DNA from: Methanobrevibacter millerae
GTDB lineage: Archaea; Methanobacteriota; Methanobacteria; Methanobacteriales; Methanobacteriaceae
NCBI RefSeq assembly: GCF_900103415.1
Contig: NZ_FMXB01000007.1
Coordinates: 1-64,000, forward strand
Direction of reading: 5' to 3'
Length of the DNA stretch: 64,000 bases
In this document: positions 1 to 10,320 of the stretch, in pieces
Layout of the letters: each line of letters starts with the position of its first letter
Position numbering within the stretch: the first letter of the stretch is position 1
Program-made: the position numbers and the translations under genes
The notes under the pieces: generated by a model
Told to the model about the DNA's origin: nothing
What the model saw: the letters and a program-made list of their open reading frames with translations, nothing else
Databases searched by the model: none

Positions 1-16
1 AAAAAAAATCTAGGAA

Positions 17-41
17 TCCCCGACCTCTAAAAGGTCGGGGA
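17..41. terminator. Strong G+C-rich hairpin, probably the terminator of a gene ending before the window
   Basis: A 9-bp perfect stem (18-26 with 32-40, extendable by one T-A pair) encloses a 5-base loop. It is far more G+C-rich than its surroundings. A run of A lies on its left (1-8), so the T-tract is on the minus strand. No minus-strand gene lies to the right that it could terminate, so it may serve the end of an upstream plus-strand gene outside the window. The rest of 42-406 is A+T-rich and shows no gene. Confidence 0.5.
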
Positions 42-326
42 GGTTCAAATTTATGTATTTCCTTTGACGGGTAATATTGGACTTAAAATTAACGCCTAAT
101 TAACAGGATAATTCAGCTTCAAAAAGTGCCAATAATCAGGTTATTTTTGTAGTAAAAATTAGCAATTTATTATTACTTTAAATTTTTGTATTCCTAAAAA
201 TTATCGTTTATATTTTACTTTATTAAATAATAGCTATAATTAGTCTTTATTTTTAATTTAAAGCTAATTTAAGAAGTATTTTCTATCATCATATATATAC
301 TTTACTCAAATATTTTTTCAGAAATC

Positions 327-334
327 TTTATAAG
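327..334 (+). promoter_or_regulatory. Possible TATA box of hdrA
   Basis: TTTATAAG lies about 75 bases before the chosen hdrA start, which would give a leader of roughly 50 bases. Another TATA-like stretch lies near 290-300. The whole region is A+T-rich, so the choice is uncertain. Confidence 0.3.
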
Positions 335-406
335 TGTGTTCATACTACATATTTAATATCTAACTCTATGTTAGATAATTTCGCACACTTGTACAAGGTG
401 AAAATT

Positions 407-2395
407 ATGGCAGAAGAAAATAGAGATAATAATGAAGAATTAAGGATAGGTGTTTACGTCTGTCACTGTGGTGTTAACATCGGTGGAGTCGTCGACTGTC
501 CTGAAGTAGCTGAATATGCCAAGACATTGCCTGGCGTAGTTCACGCAACTGACTACAAATATATGTGTTCTGACCCTGGTCAAGCTTTAATCCAAGAGGA
601 CATTAAAGAGAAAAACTTGAACCGTATTGTTGTTGCAGCATGTTCCCCTCGTCTTCACGAACCTACTTTCCGTAGATGTGTAGAAGAAGCAGGATTAAAC
701 AAATTTTTATTTGAATTTGCAAACTTAAGGGAACAAGACTCCTGGGTACACATGGAATTACCTGAAGAAGCTACTGCAAAAGCAAAAGACTTAACCCGTA
801 TGGCTGTCGCTAAAGCAAGATTACTCGAACCATTAGAAGCAACTAAAGTAGCTGTAGACAAAAAAGCTTTAGTTATCGGTGGTGGAGTAGCTGGTATCCA
901 AACCGCTTTGGATTTAGGTGACATGGGATTCAAAACCTACATGGTAGAAAGAAACCCAACCATCGGTGGAAGAATGGGACAACTGGATAAAACTTTCCCT
1001 ACTCTTGACTGTTCAATGTGTATTTTAGCACCAAAAATGGTAGACGCATTTAAACATGAAAACATTGAATTAATTTCATACGCTGAAGTTAAAGAAGTTG
1101 ACGGTTACATCGGAAACTTCAAAGTAAAAGTTGAGAAAAAACCTAGATACGTTGATGAAGCATTATGTACTGGTTGTGGAGCTTGTCAAGAAGCTTGTCC
1201 TATCGAAATACCTAACTACTACGACGAAGGTGTAGGTATGGTAAAAGCTGCTTACATTCCATTCCCTCAAGCTGTACCATTATGTGCAACCATCGATAAA
1301 GATTACTGTATCGAATGTAACTTATGTGTACAGGCATGTGGTCCTGAAGCTATCGACCACAATCAACAAGTTGAAGAAATCGACTTGGAAGTCGGTACCA
1401 TTATCGCAGCTATCGGTTACGACCCATTCGATCCATCTGGAATTTACCAATACGGATACGGACGTTACTCAAACGTAATTACCGCTATGGAAATTGAAAG
1501 AATGATTAACGCATCAGGTCCTACCGGCGGTCACGTTATCAAACCATCCGACGGTATCGAACCTAAACGTGTTGCATTCATCCACTGTGTCGGTTCAAGG
1601 GATGAGCAAATCGGTAAACCTTACTGTTCCAGAGTATGTTGTATGTACTCCATGAAAAACGCTCAGTTATGTATCGACCACGAACCTGACACTGAAGTAA
1701 CCTGTTACTACATGGATATCCGTTCATTCGGTAAAGGATACGAAGAGTTCTACAAAACCTCTCAAGAAAAATACGGTATTGAATTTATCAGAGGTAGACC
1801 AGCACAAATCTTCGAAAACGATGACTTAACCTTAACAATCAGAGCAGAAGACACTTTACTCGGTAAAGTAACTGAATACACTTACGACTTAGTTGTATTA
1901 AGTGTAGGACTTGAACACTCTGCAGGATCCGACGAACTCAGACAAACCTTAGGTGTTTCCAAATCTGCAGACGGATTCTACATGGAAGCTCACCCAAAAC
2001 TCAGACCTGTTGACACCTTAACTGACGGTGTTTACATTGCTGGTGTAGCTCAAGGTCCTAAAGATATTCCTGACTCTGTAGCACAAGGTTCAGCTGCTGC
2101 ATCAAGAGCAGCTATCCCAATGGCTAAAGGTCAAGTAGAAATCGAACCTATTGTCGCACGTACTGATGAAGGTATTTGTGGTGCTTGTGAAGTTTGTGTC
2201 GAATTATGTCCATTCGGTGCTATTTCAATTGTTGCTGACGCTGGTAGTAACCACGCTGAAATCAACACTGCATTATGTAAAGGATGCGGTACCTGTGTAG
2301 GTGCATGTCCATCCGGTGCTATGGACCAACAACACTTCAAAACCGATCAAATCATGGCACAAATCAGTGCTGCTCTTGAAGACATAGGAAAATAG
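407..2395 (+). CDS. hdrA: CoB-CoM heterodisulfide reductase iron-sulfur subunit A
   Basis: HdrA is the flavin-bifurcating subunit of the soluble HdrABC complex. With the MvhADG hydrogenase, that complex couples reduction of CoM-S-S-CoB to reduction of ferredoxin in the cytoplasm. The 662-residue protein shows an N-terminal cysteine segment (about 15-21), an FAD-binding GGGVAG loop near 155, an LDCSMC motif near 200, two ferredoxin-like clusters near 254 ([12 protein letters not shown]) and 301 ([12 protein letters not shown]), and two more near 591 and 624. The start at 407 was preferred over the ATG at 368 because AAGGTG lies 6 bases before it and the protein then begins like the family. The hdrBC genes are not adjacent, as is usual in these methanogens. 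A hairpin with a T-run follows. Confidence 0.95.
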   Translation: MAEENRDNNEELRIGVYVCHCGVNIGGVVDCPEVAEYAKTLPGVVHATDYKYMCSDPGQALIQEDIKEKNLNRIVVAACSPRLHEPTFRRCVEEAGLNKFLFEFANLREQDSWVHMELPEEATAKAKDLTRMAVAKARLLEPLEATKVAVDKKALVIGGGVAGIQTALDLGDMGFKTYMVERNPTIGGRMGQLDKTFPTLDCSMCILAPKMVDAFKHENIELISYAEVKEVDGYIGNFKVKVEKKPRYVDEALCTGCGACQEACPIEIPNYYDEGVGMVKAAYIPFPQAVPLCATIDKDYCIECNLCVQACGPEAIDHNQQVEEIDLEVGTIIAAIGYDPFDPSGIYQYGYGRYSNVITAMEIERMINASGPTGGHVIKPSDGIEPKRVAFIHCVGSRDEQIGKPYCSRVCCMYSMKNAQLCIDHEPDTEVTCYYMDIRSFGKGYEEFYKTSQEKYGIEFIRGRPAQIFENDDLTLTIRAEDTLLGKVTEYTYDLVVLSVGLEHSAGSDELRQTLGVSKSADGFYMEAHPKLRPVDTLTDGVYIAGVAQGPKDIPDSVAQGSAAASRAAIPMAKGQVEIEPIVARTDEGICGACEVCVELCPFGAISIVADAGSNHAEINTALCKGCGTCVGACPSGAMDQQHFKTDQIMAQISAALEDIGK

Positions 2396-2398
2396 ATT

Positions 2399-2440
2399 TA
2401 GAGATTATTTAAATCTCTATTTCTTTTACTTTTTTTTAAA
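2399..2440 (+). terminator. Terminator of hdrA
   Basis: An 8-bp perfect stem (2399-2406 with 2412-2419) with a 5-base loop is followed by a T-rich stretch ending near 2437. It starts just after the hdrA stop codon. Confidence 0.6.
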
Positions 2441-2584
2441 AGCTTATTTTTACACATTATTTCAAAATCTTTTTTTCCCGAGTATTATCTTAAAATGCAT
2501 TTATCGGCTATTTTTCATAACTCTTATATTATAAGATAAACAAAAATTAAAACATACTTTTTAATTTAATTTAAGGTGTAGTAA

Positions 2585-3853
2585 ATGACTGATTATTATG
2601 ATGAAATTTTAAATTTTGAAAAGATAGCACAAGAACATACTCAATACATGAGAAACAGTATTAATCTTATTGCTTCTGAAAATGTTACGAGTGTAGAGGT
2701 CTCAGAAGCTTTAGCTACTGATTTTGCACACAGATATGCTGAAGGACAGGCATTTGAAAGATTCTATGAAGGATGTCAATACGTCGATTTAATCGAAGAC
2801 AAAACCAAAAAGCTTTCATGCAAAGTCTATGACTGTGATTATGCTAACGTACAGCCGGTATCAGGCGTAACTGCAAATCTTGCAGCATTTTTCGGATTTT
2901 CCAAACCTGGAGACAAAATCATGGCTTTGGAAGTACCTTCCGGAGGCCACATTTCCCACGCTGACGTTAGTGCGGCAGGTATTCACGGCCTTAAAACCGT
3001 TTTCCACCCTCTAGACAGCAATATAATGAACATTGACATTGACGCAATGAACAAAAAAATATTAGAGGAAAAGCCAAAAATCGTTTTGTTCGGTGGAAGT
3101 CTATTTTTATTCCCTCATCCTGTAAAAGAAGCTCGTGAAGCAGCTGATGAGGTTGGGGCTAAAATAATGTATGACGGAGCTCACGTTTTAGGTCTTATTG
3201 CCGGAGGACAGTTCCAGCAGCCTTTAAAGGAAGGTGCAGACCTGATGATGGGAAGTACCCACAAGACATTCCCTGGCCCTCAGGGAGGAATCATCCTTTC
3301 CCACAAGGAAAACGAGGAAATCATTGACAATGCAGTATTCCCTGGTGTAGTGAGCAATCACCACCTGCACCATTTATTGGGTTTAGGTATTGCAACTGCC
3401 GAAATGCTTGAATTCGGTGAAGCTTATGCAAAACAAACCATTAAAAACGCTCAGGCTTTAGGTCAGGCAATGTGTGAAAGAGGATTCAACGTATTATGTG
3501 AAGACTTAGGATTTACCGAGTCCCACCAAATCGCTGTTGACTTAACTAACATCAGATCAGCATCCGATATCGCTAAGGAATTGGCTGACAACAACGTTAT
3601 CCTAAACAAAAACCTCCTTCCAGGTGATGACAGGGACAATTCCGATGACCCTTCAGGAATTAGAATCGGTACCCAGGAAATTACCAGAAGAGGACTCAAA
3701 GAAAAAGAAATGGATGAAGTGGCTGAATTCATTCGCCGTGTTGCTGTCGACAAGGAAGACATTGCAGACGAAGTTGCTGAGTTCATGAATCAGTACACGA
3801 CATTGGATTACGCATTTTCCGATAAGGACGCTTACCAATATCACAAATTATAG
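2585..3853 (+). CDS. glyA: Serine hydroxymethyltransferase
   Basis: This PLP enzyme interconverts serine and glycine, passing the one-carbon unit to tetrahydromethanopterin (expected in methanogens) or tetrahydrofolate. The 422-residue length is normal. The PLP-lysine motif [12 protein letters not shown] is present with Lys near 227, and the N-terminal NLIASEN motif is also clear. AAGGTG precedes the ATG, and a TATA-like TTATATTA lies about 60 bases upstream. The flavoprotein gene follows after only 6 bases, so the two are probably co-transcribed. Confidence 0.95.
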   Translation: MTDYYDEILNFEKIAQEHTQYMRNSINLIASENVTSVEVSEALATDFAHRYAEGQAFERFYEGCQYVDLIEDKTKKLSCKVYDCDYANVQPVSGVTANLAAFFGFSKPGDKIMALEVPSGGHISHADVSAAGIHGLKTVFHPLDSNIMNIDIDAMNKKILEEKPKIVLFGGSLFLFPHPVKEAREAADEVGAKIMYDGAHVLGLIAGGQFQQPLKEGADLMMGSTHKTFPGPQGGIILSHKENEEIIDNAVFPGVVSNHHLHHLLGLGIATAEMLEFGEAYAKQTIKNAQALGQAMCERGFNVLCEDLGFTESHQIAVDLTNIRSASDIAKELADNNVILNKNLLPGDDRDNSDDPSGIRIGTQEITRRGLKEKEMDEVAEFIRRVAVDKEDIADEVAEFMNQYTTLDYAFSDKDAYQYHKL

Positions 3854-3859
3854 ATTACT

Positions 3860-4552
3860 ATGAGAATAGGGTTTGCTTTTACTGGAGCCGGTCATTTACT
3901 CAAAGAATCTGTTCAGGTCGCTGAAAAACTGGCTAAAGACCATGAAGTAACAGTATTTCTTTCAGGAGCTGCTGAAGAAGTATTGAAAATGTACGGTCTT
4001 TATGAAAGGGTTGTTGCCATAACTGGCGGCAAATACAGGGAGCTTGCTACAGATTCCAATCAAAAGTTTTCATTTCCAATAACGGGCAGACTCTCACTCG
4101 GTAAATATGATTTGTTAATAGTTTCACCTGCCACCGCTAATACCGTTTCCAAAATCGTTTATGGCATAGCGGATACCTTGGTAACGAACGCCGTTGCTCA
4201 GGCAGGAAAAGGAGCAGTAAAAACTTATATGGTTCCCGTTGATATACATCCGGGACCAATTGACACTGTTCTTCCTTCAAAAATGGAAAAGGATAAATGT
4301 CAAAACTGCGATGAGTGCGTTGCGGCTCTTGCATGTCTTGAAGGCGCAATCATACCTCACGACGAAATCGATTTGACAAAATGCGTTGGCTGCGGTCAGT
4401 GCAGGAACACCTGTCCGTATGACGCCATTTCCGAAGGAAAAATCATTACCATCTACATGAGAGACATAGACATCGAAAACACCCGTAAACTATCCCAAAT
4501 CGATGATATTCAGATATTTGAAAGTCCTTTGGATATTTTAGAGAAAATCTAG
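3860..4552 (+). CDS. Archaeoflavoprotein with two ferredoxin-type clusters (DmrX / MJ0208-like)
   Basis: The N-terminal ~150 residues have a flavoprotein (FMN) fold: a start like other archaeoflavoproteins ([13 protein letters not shown]) and an SPATANT segment typical of flavin-binding proteins. The C-terminal ~80 residues carry two 4Fe-4S motifs (CQNCDEC...C and [12 protein letters not shown]). Relatives are annotated as MJ0208-family archaeoflavoproteins or dihydromethanopterin reductase (acceptor), DmrX. That role would fit its place behind glyA, another enzyme of pterin one-carbon metabolism. The exact acceptor cannot be read from sequence. Its 3' end overlaps the convergent DUF192 gene by 15 bases. 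Confidence 0.75.
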   Translation: MRIGFAFTGAGHLLKESVQVAEKLAKDHEVTVFLSGAAEEVLKMYGLYERVVAITGGKYRELATDSNQKFSFPITGRLSLGKYDLLIVSPATANTVSKIVYGIADTLVTNAVAQAGKGAVKTYMVPVDIHPGPIDTVLPSKMEKDKCQNCDECVAALACLEGAIIPHDEIDLTKCVGCGQCRNTCPYDAISEGKIITIYMRDIDIENTRKLSQIDDIQIFESPLDILEKI

Positions 4553-4831
4553 TTTCTCACCAATTTCTGAATTTAACTCATTTTCTTTGGTTTCAAGGAT
4601 ATATCTGGCTTTTTTATCAGTTTTATAATATCTCCAAGGTTTCAATGTTTTTTTATCAACTATCACTTTATTTTCATCCAAAAAGTAAACGTCAATCACA
4701 AAGCGCATGAATGAGGTGTGAACGCTCGAGCCGTATTTCAAGATAAACAGTAATCCGTAATCGATGTCCTTTTTAAACATCAGGCCAATTAGCCTTTTAA
4801 AGTAATTGTCGGCATATTTTATTTTAATCAT
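4538..4831 (-). CDS. DUF192 (UPF0127) family protein
   Basis: A 97-residue protein with the DUF192 pattern: an N-terminal R-L-x-G-L-M-F segment, a central hydrophobic GLLFIL strand, then [16 protein letters not shown] and a closing VLETKxxE-like segment ([10 protein letters not shown]). The molecular function of the family is not established. Unlike many bacterial members it has no signal peptide and is short, so it is probably cytoplasmic. It lies 60 bases downstream of the DsbA-like gene on the same strand and may be co-transcribed with it. It overlaps the convergent flavoprotein gene by 15 bases. Confidence 0.75.
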   Translation of the reverse strand: MIKIKYADNYFKRLIGLMFKKDIDYGLLFILKYGSSVHTSFMRFVIDVYFLDENKVIVDKKTLKPWRYYKTDKKARYILETKENELNSEIGEKLDFL

Positions 4832-4891
4832 GGATTATAGCTTTATTATCCATATTAATAAGTTTAACTAATTTCTAAAGTCAATATTGCT

Positions 4892-5587
4892 CTAACCTTG
4901 TAGTTTTTCAAGATCCGAGTAATCTAGGAATGTCTTGTCATTGATTTCTCCGCTTAGAATGTCTTTTAAAGCGGTTTCAAATTCCCCGTATGAAAAGACT
5001 CCAGGTATGTAAAGCCTTTCCTGACCATAATCAATGATGAAGTAAGGCGTTGATGTAATCTGGTGCGTAAGGGCCTCTTCCTGGTCAAGGTAGACTTCAA
5101 TGTTATAGTAATTGTTTTCAAGAATCCTTTTTGCTTCGCCTTCATCAAGTCCGCATGAAACTGCAATTCTTGTTAAAACCTTAATGTCTGTGATGTTTTC
5201 GTTTTCACACATCCTGGCATGAAATATTGCTTCAGCAAGCTTTAAGGTAATTTCTGGATGCATATTCTGAGCAAATTTGCATAGCCTCAGCGCATCCTTA
5301 GAGCTTGTAAGGGGCATGTCTCGGTAATTGACTTTCAAGCCATCTTCAAGCGCAATCTCTTCGATTTCTGAAATCATTTCTGAGGCTTCTTCATCTGTTA
5401 ATCCGTACTTTTCGCCGTACCTTTGAGAAGTGCTTTTATCAGGCCTTTTACCGGCCGTAGGCTCAAGTTCAAATGGCTTGAATTCCCATTCACAGTCAAT
5501 ATCCAAGTTTTTAACGGCCTTTTTAAGCCTTTCAAGCCCGATATATGAATAGGGACAGTTGAAATCAATAATGTAAATAATCTTCAT
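4892..5587 (-). CDS. DsbA-family (FrnE-like) thiol oxidoreductase
   Basis: A thioredoxin-fold protein of about 231 residues. The CPYS active-site motif lies just after the first strand (IIYIIDFNCPYSYIG), a helical insert follows, and the cis-proline segment TSTPYF is near residue 180. The DsbA/FrnE group includes disulfide oxidoreductases and glutathione-transferase-like isomerases. Only one cysteine of a usual CxxC pair is present (CPYS), so a simple disulfide oxidase role is doubtful. There is no signal peptide, so it is cytoplasmic. The ATG at 5585-5587 was chosen because GATGAT precedes it; another in-frame ATG lies at 5594-5596. It is divergent from metK. Confidence 0.8.
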   Translation of the reverse strand: MKIIYIIDFNCPYSYIGLERLKKAVKNLDIDCEWEFKPFELEPTAGKRPDKSTSQRYGEKYGLTDEEASEMISEIEEIALEDGLKVNYRDMPLTSSKDALRLCKFAQNMHPEITLKLAEAIFHARMCENENITDIKVLTRIAVSCGLDEGEAKRILENNYYNIEVYLDQEEALTHQITSTPYFIIDYGQERLYIPGVFSYGEFETALKDILSGEINDKTFLDYSDLEKLQG

Positions 5588-5670
5588 TAGAATCATCTTT
5601 TTGCTTTTGTTATATCTATTTTGTTTTCTCTAAATTTAAAAATTTCTTATTTCCTCAAATTTCAACAATT

Positions 5671-5678
5671 TTTATATA
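5671..5678 (+). promoter_or_regulatory. TATA box of metK
   Basis: TTTATATA, the usual form of TATA box in these methanogens, lies about 48 bases before the metK ATG at 5726. The predicted leader is about 25 bases and contains GGTGAT. I saw no SAM-riboswitch-like structure in this short intergenic region. Confidence 0.5.
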
Positions 5679-5725
5679 ACATTTATGATAAAATTAATAG
5701 TGAATATTTGAATATTGGTGATAAT

Positions 5726-6892
5726 ATGAATGAACAAGGTAGAACATTTACATCAGAATCAGTAACTCAAGGACATCCGGATAAAGTTGCAGACATTATT
5801 TCTGATGCTATATTGGATGCGTACATGGCACAGGACAAAAATTCGCATGTCGCATGTGAAACTTGTGTAACAACTGATTTTTGTATGGTATTTGGTGAAA
5901 TAACCTCATCAGCTCATATCTCAGAAGATGAAATTGAAAAAATAATTAGAGACACGATTATTGAAATCGGTTATGATAATCCTGACCTGGAATTTGATGG
6001 TCATACATGTAAAGTTGAAAACAGGCTCCATGAACAATCTGCGGATATCAATCAGGGAGTGGACCGTGGAGATGAAGAATCCGGAGCCGGCGACCAGGGT
6101 ATGATGTTCGGTTTTGCAACCAATGAAACTGAATCATTAATGCCTTATCCGATTGATCTTGCTCGTAAATTAACTAATAAATTAACTGAACTTAGAGAAA
6201 GCGGTGAAATCCCATATTTAAGACCTGACGGAAAGGCACAGGTATCCGTAAACTATGATAAGGACGGAAATGTAGTCTCTTTAGATGCAGTAGTACTGTC
6301 AACCCAGCATGACGAAACGGTCTCAGACAATCAGGAACAGTTAAAGGAAGATATCCGTGAAAAGCTCTTCAAGGCAGTAATTCCAGCTGAATTAATGACT
6401 GAAAATACCAAAGAGCACATTAATCCAACAGGCAAATTCGAAATAGGTGGTCCTCACGGGGACGCAGGCCTTACAGGCCGTAAAATCATCGTAGATACCT
6501 ACGGAGGATACGCAAGACACGGTGGAGGAGCGTTCTCAGGAAAAGACTGCACTAAAGTGGACAGAAGCGCATGCTACATGGCAAGATACATTGCAAAGAA
6601 TATTGTAGCCAGCGGACTTGCTGAAAAATGTGAAATCCAGCTATCCTATGCAATTGGAGTAGCTGAGCCAACTTCAGTAATGGTAGATACCTTTGGAACC
6701 GCTGCAGCTGACCTTGATTTTGATGAAATAGTGCGTGAAAACTTCAAATTAACTCCTGATGGAATCATTGAAACATTAGGATTAAGGGACACTACTTATA
6801 AACAAACCGCAAAATACGGTCACTTCGGTATCGAAGGCCTTCCATGGGAAAAGACCGACAAGGCCGAAGACTTGAAAAAATACCTTAAATAA
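5726..6892 (+). CDS. metK: S-adenosylmethionine synthetase, bacterial MetK type
   Basis: It makes S-adenosylmethionine from methionine and ATP. The 388-residue protein carries the classic bacterial/eukaryal MetK signatures: GHPDK near the N-terminus, [25 protein letters not shown], and [17 protein letters not shown]. Most archaea instead use a divergent MAT family of about 400 residues without these motifs. The gene therefore looks acquired from bacteria, though its base composition resembles its neighbours. The start at 5726 is set by GGTGAT 4 bases upstream and by the family N-terminus; the frame runs open upstream to 5621. A hairpin terminator follows. Confidence 0.95.
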   Translation: MNEQGRTFTSESVTQGHPDKVADIISDAILDAYMAQDKNSHVACETCVTTDFCMVFGEITSSAHISEDEIEKIIRDTIIEIGYDNPDLEFDGHTCKVENRLHEQSADINQGVDRGDEESGAGDQGMMFGFATNETESLMPYPIDLARKLTNKLTELRESGEIPYLRPDGKAQVSVNYDKDGNVVSLDAVVLSTQHDETVSDNQEQLKEDIREKLFKAVIPAELMTENTKEHINPTGKFEIGGPHGDAGLTGRKIIVDTYGGYARHGGGAFSGKDCTKVDRSACYMARYIAKNIVASGLAEKCEIQLSYAIGVAEPTSVMVDTFGTAAADLDFDEIVRENFKLTPDGIIETLGLRDTTYKQTAKYGHFGIEGLPWEKTDKAEDLKKYLK

Positions 6893-6896
6893 GACT

Positions 6897-6935
6897 TTCC
6901 TCTCTTGAGGAATAGTTTTCATTCTTTTTTTTACT
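6897..6935 (+). terminator. Terminator of metK
   Basis: A 6-bp stem (6897-6902 with 6907-6912) with a TCTT loop is followed by a run of T from about 6923. It lies directly after the metK stop codon. Confidence 0.55.
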
Positions 6936-7068
6936 TTTATTTTTCATTGAGTTAATTAACTATTTTTTTAGAATAATTTTTAAAATATTCGAAAATTGCA
7001 AAAACCTTTATTTATTATCTTTGATAAAAATATACATATTATAAATTATTAATTTTCGAGGAGTTACA

Positions 7069-10000
7069 ATGCCAATAAAAGAGGCAGAAAAATCATATGA
7101 TCATGATAAAATAGAAAAGAAAGTACAGAAATTCTGGAAAGAAGAAGATACTTTTAAGAAAGTCACAGAACTTAGAGAAAATGGTCCTAGATATTCATTT
7201 TTAGACGGTCCGCCTTACTGCAGTGGTAAAATCCACTTGGGTACAGCTTGGAATAAGGTAATTAAAGACTCTTATTTACGTTATAAATCTATGAACGGAT
7301 TCAGTTTAAGAAGACAGGCCGGTTGGGACATGCACGGTCTTCCAATTGAACATAAGGTAGAGCAATTAATGGGCATCAAATCCAAACAGGAAATCGAAGA
7401 CGATATAGGAATAGCTGCCTTTGTAGATAAGTGCAGAGAATTTGCAATCGAAAACAAGATAGCTATGGAAGAGGAATTCGACCAGCTGGGTGTTTGGATG
7501 GATTGGGATGACCCTTACATGACTTTGGACCCGCAATATATGGAATCATCATGGTGGACTTTAAAAAGGGCTAACGAACAGAATTTACTCGTTAACGACC
7601 AGAGGGTTATCAGCTGGTGTCCTCACTGCGGAACCGCACTTGCGGCAGCAGAAATCGAATATGAAGACAAGGTAGACCCTTCCATATTCATAAAGTTCCC
7701 TGTTAAAGGCGAGGAAAACACCTACTTCCTTGTCTGGACAACCACTCCATGGACCTTGCCTGCAAACATGGCAATCTGTGCAAACCCGGAATTCGATTAC
7801 GTTTATGTCAAAAAAGACGGTGAAGTATTAATATTGGCCGAAAACCTTATGGAAGAGGTTTTGGGAAAACAGGTTAAAATTCACAGAACCAAAATCCCCG
7901 CCGAAAACGAAGACGAAGAAGACCAGATTATAGAAGAAAAGGAAGTCCTATACGAAGTTTTAAAAACCGTTAAGGGCGAAGAATTGGTTGGCATGGATTA
8001 CGATTACATATTGGCCGATGAAATTCCAAAACAGATGGAACTTGACTCAGAAATTGAAAATGTCCACAAAATCCTATCCGGTGACCATGTAGAGCTTGGA
8101 GAAGGTACAGGTTTCGTTCACACGGCTCCTGGACACGGTCCTGAGGACTTTGAAGTGGGTCAAAAGTACGGCCTTCCAATTTTCTGTCCGGTCGGTGAAG
8201 ACGGATGCTTTACCGAAGACGCAGGAAAATACGCTGACAAATTTACAAAGGATGAAAATCCTCAAATCATTGAAGATTTAGAGAACAAAGGATTAATGTA
8301 CAGGGCAGAAACCATTGAGCACAGATACGGTGTGTGCTGGAGATGCAAAACCCCTATCATTTATATCGCAACCAAACAATGGTTCTTGAAAGTAACCGAC
8401 ATCAAACAAAAAATGCTTGATGAAATCGGAAAAGTCGAATGGGTACCTAAATGGGCCGGAGAAGGAAGGTTCTACGACTGGGTGGACAACGCCCGTGACT
8501 GGACTATTTCAAGGCAAAGATTCTGGGGTATTCCAATCCCTATCTGGGAATGTCCTGACTGTGGCGAAATCAAGGTAATCGGTTCACTTGACGAATTGAA
8601 ATCCGAAGCCCTTACAGAAATCGACGTATCAGACGCTGAACTCATTCACAGGCCATATGTGGATGAAGTAGAAGTCAAATGTGACAACTGCGGCAAGCCA
8701 ATAAAAAGGATTCATGACGTACTGGACGTATGGATCGATTCAGGAGTTGCAGGATGGGCTTCACTCTACTATCCTCAGCAAAAGGACAAGTTTGAAGACT
8801 GGTTCCCTTATGACTTCATTACAGAAGGCCACGACCAGACCAGAGGATGGTTCTATTCACAGTTAGGTACAGGTGTTATTTCAATGGGTCAAAGTCCGTA
8901 TCAGAAGGTATTGATGCACGGATTCGTATTGGATGAGAATGGAAACAAGATGTCCAAATCATTGGGTAATGTTGTAGCTCCCGAAGAGGTCATCGAAAAG
9001 TACGGAGCCGATGTTTTAAGATTCTATCTTTTATGGGCTTCAAAGCCATGGGATGACCTTAAATTCGTATGGGATGAGTTATTAAACATCAACAAGATGT
9101 TCAATATCCTATGGAACATTTACGTATTTTCAACAACCTACATGTCCCTGGATGACTTCAATCCTGTTGAATTAAGCGAAGATGACATTATATTAAGGGC
9201 TGAAGACAGATGGATTATCTCCAAAGCCAATACTTTAGTAAAAGAAGTGGCTGAAGACTTGGATAAGCTGTTCTTCCACAAGGCAACTCGTAAAATTAAT
9301 AATTTCATTCTTGAAGACTTAAGCCGCTGGTATGTAAGGCTTATTCGTGGAAGAACCTGGGTTGAAAGCGATGATCCGGACAAGTTAGGCGCTTATTATA
9401 GTTTATACACTGCTTTAATCAAACTTATTTCAGTATTGTGTCCTATCGCTCCTCACGTATCAGAGGAAATCTATGAAAATCTCGTTAAAGGCGTCAATCC
9501 CGATGCCCCTGAAAGCATTCACATGAACGACTGGGGATATGATGAAGACAAGATTGACACTGAGCTTGAAGCAAAGATGGATGTTGTGCGTGAAGTAATC
9601 GACGCGTCAATAAGGGCACGTGACATAGCACAGTACAAACTCAGATGGCCGGTATCAGACATTACGGTCGTTTCACAGGATGAAGATGTTTTAAAGGCCA
9701 TTGAAGAGCTTGAAGACATCATTAAAGATCAGTCTAATACAAAGGACGTTTTATGCGCAAGCGAATTTGAAAAGCTTTCATTCAACGCAAAGCCAAACCT
9801 CAAAAACCTCGGCCCAAGGCTCAAGGGAGATATGGGCAAGGTAATGAACGCCTTAAAGAACGGCGACGGTAATCAAATCAAGGCTGAACTTGAAGCGAAC
9901 GGCAGCGTAACGATAGAAGGCCATGAATTGTCCGGTGATGACATATTGTTTGACTCAGAACTTCCGGATGACTTTGTATCATCTGAATTTGAAGGCGGAA

Positions 10001-10308
10001 ATGTCTTCGTTAATACTAACATTACTTTAGAAATCAGGCAGGAAGCTATGGCTCGTGAATTAATAAGAAGAATTCAGGACATGAGAAAGGATTTGGATTT
10101 GGACGTTGAAGCCAACATTAACGTTGACGTCGAATCATCATCCGAATTCAAGGACTTAATCGTTCCTCAGGTGGAATTCATTTCACATGAGGTAAGGGCC
10201 AACAGCTTTATCATAACCGACAGTGAAGAATGCAGTAAAGACTCTAAGGACTATACCAAAGAGTGGGATATTGAAGGAGAAAAGGTAATTATTTCAATTA
10301 ATAAATAA
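7069..10308 (+). CDS. ileS: Isoleucyl-tRNA synthetase
   Basis: This class I synthetase charges tRNA-Ile. At 1,079 residues it has the archaeal/eukaryal-type length. The HIGH motif appears as IHLGT near residue 55, with Thr where the last His usually is; I recall this form from other Methanobacteriales. KMSKS lies near 627. The CP1 editing domain holds TTPWTLPAN, and an anticodon-binding domain follows. GAGGAG precedes the ATG. It is the first gene of a probable ileS-purL-moeA-protease run with small gaps. Confidence 0.95.
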   Translation: MPIKEAEKSYDHDKIEKKVQKFWKEEDTFKKVTELRENGPRYSFLDGPPYCSGKIHLGTAWNKVIKDSYLRYKSMNGFSLRRQAGWDMHGLPIEHKVEQLMGIKSKQEIEDDIGIAAFVDKCREFAIENKIAMEEEFDQLGVWMDWDDPYMTLDPQYMESSWWTLKRANEQNLLVNDQRVISWCPHCGTALAAAEIEYEDKVDPSIFIKFPVKGEENTYFLVWTTTPWTLPANMAICANPEFDYVYVKKDGEVLILAENLMEEVLGKQVKIHRTKIPAENEDEEDQIIEEKEVLYEVLKTVKGEELVGMDYDYILADEIPKQMELDSEIENVHKILSGDHVELGEGTGFVHTAPGHGPEDFEVGQKYGLPIFCPVGEDGCFTEDAGKYADKFTKDENPQIIEDLENKGLMYRAETIEHRYGVCWRCKTPIIYIATKQWFLKVTDIKQKMLDEIGKVEWVPKWAGEGRFYDWVDNARDWTISRQRFWGIPIPIWECPDCGEIKVIGSLDELKSEALTEIDVSDAELIHRPYVDEVEVKCDNCGKPIKRIHDVLDVWIDSGVAGWASLYYPQQKDKFEDWFPYDFITEGHDQTRGWFYSQLGTGVISMGQSPYQKVLMHGFVLDENGNKMSKSLGNVVAPEEVIEKYGADVLRFYLLWASKPWDDLKFVWDELLNINKMFNILWNIYVFSTTYMSLDDFNPVELSEDDIILRAEDRWIISKANTLVKEVAEDLDKLFFHKATRKINNFILEDLSRWYVRLIRGRTWVESDDPDKLGAYYSLYTALIKLISVLCPIAPHVSEEIYENLVKGVNPDAPESIHMNDWGYDEDKIDTELEAKMDVVREVIDASIRARDIAQYKLRWPVSDITVVSQDEDVLKAIEELEDIIKDQSNTKDVLCASEFEKLSFNAKPNLKNLGPRLKGDMGKVMNALKNGDGNQIKAELEANGSVTIEGHELSGDDILFDSELPDDFVSSEFEGGNVFVNTNITLEIRQEAMARELIRRIQDMRKDLDLDVEANINVDVESSSEFKDLIVPQVEFISHEVRANSFIITDSEECSKDSKDYTKEWDIEGEKVIISINK

Positions 10309-10320
10309 AGGGTGTTTAAC

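Noticed and set aside
17-41. CRISPR repeat
   Set aside because: The hairpin sequence occurs only once; no array of repeats and spacers is seen here or elsewhere in the window.
5597-5725. SAM riboswitch upstream of metK
   Set aside because: The region is only about 130 A+T-rich bases and I could not find paired elements of a known SAM riboswitch.
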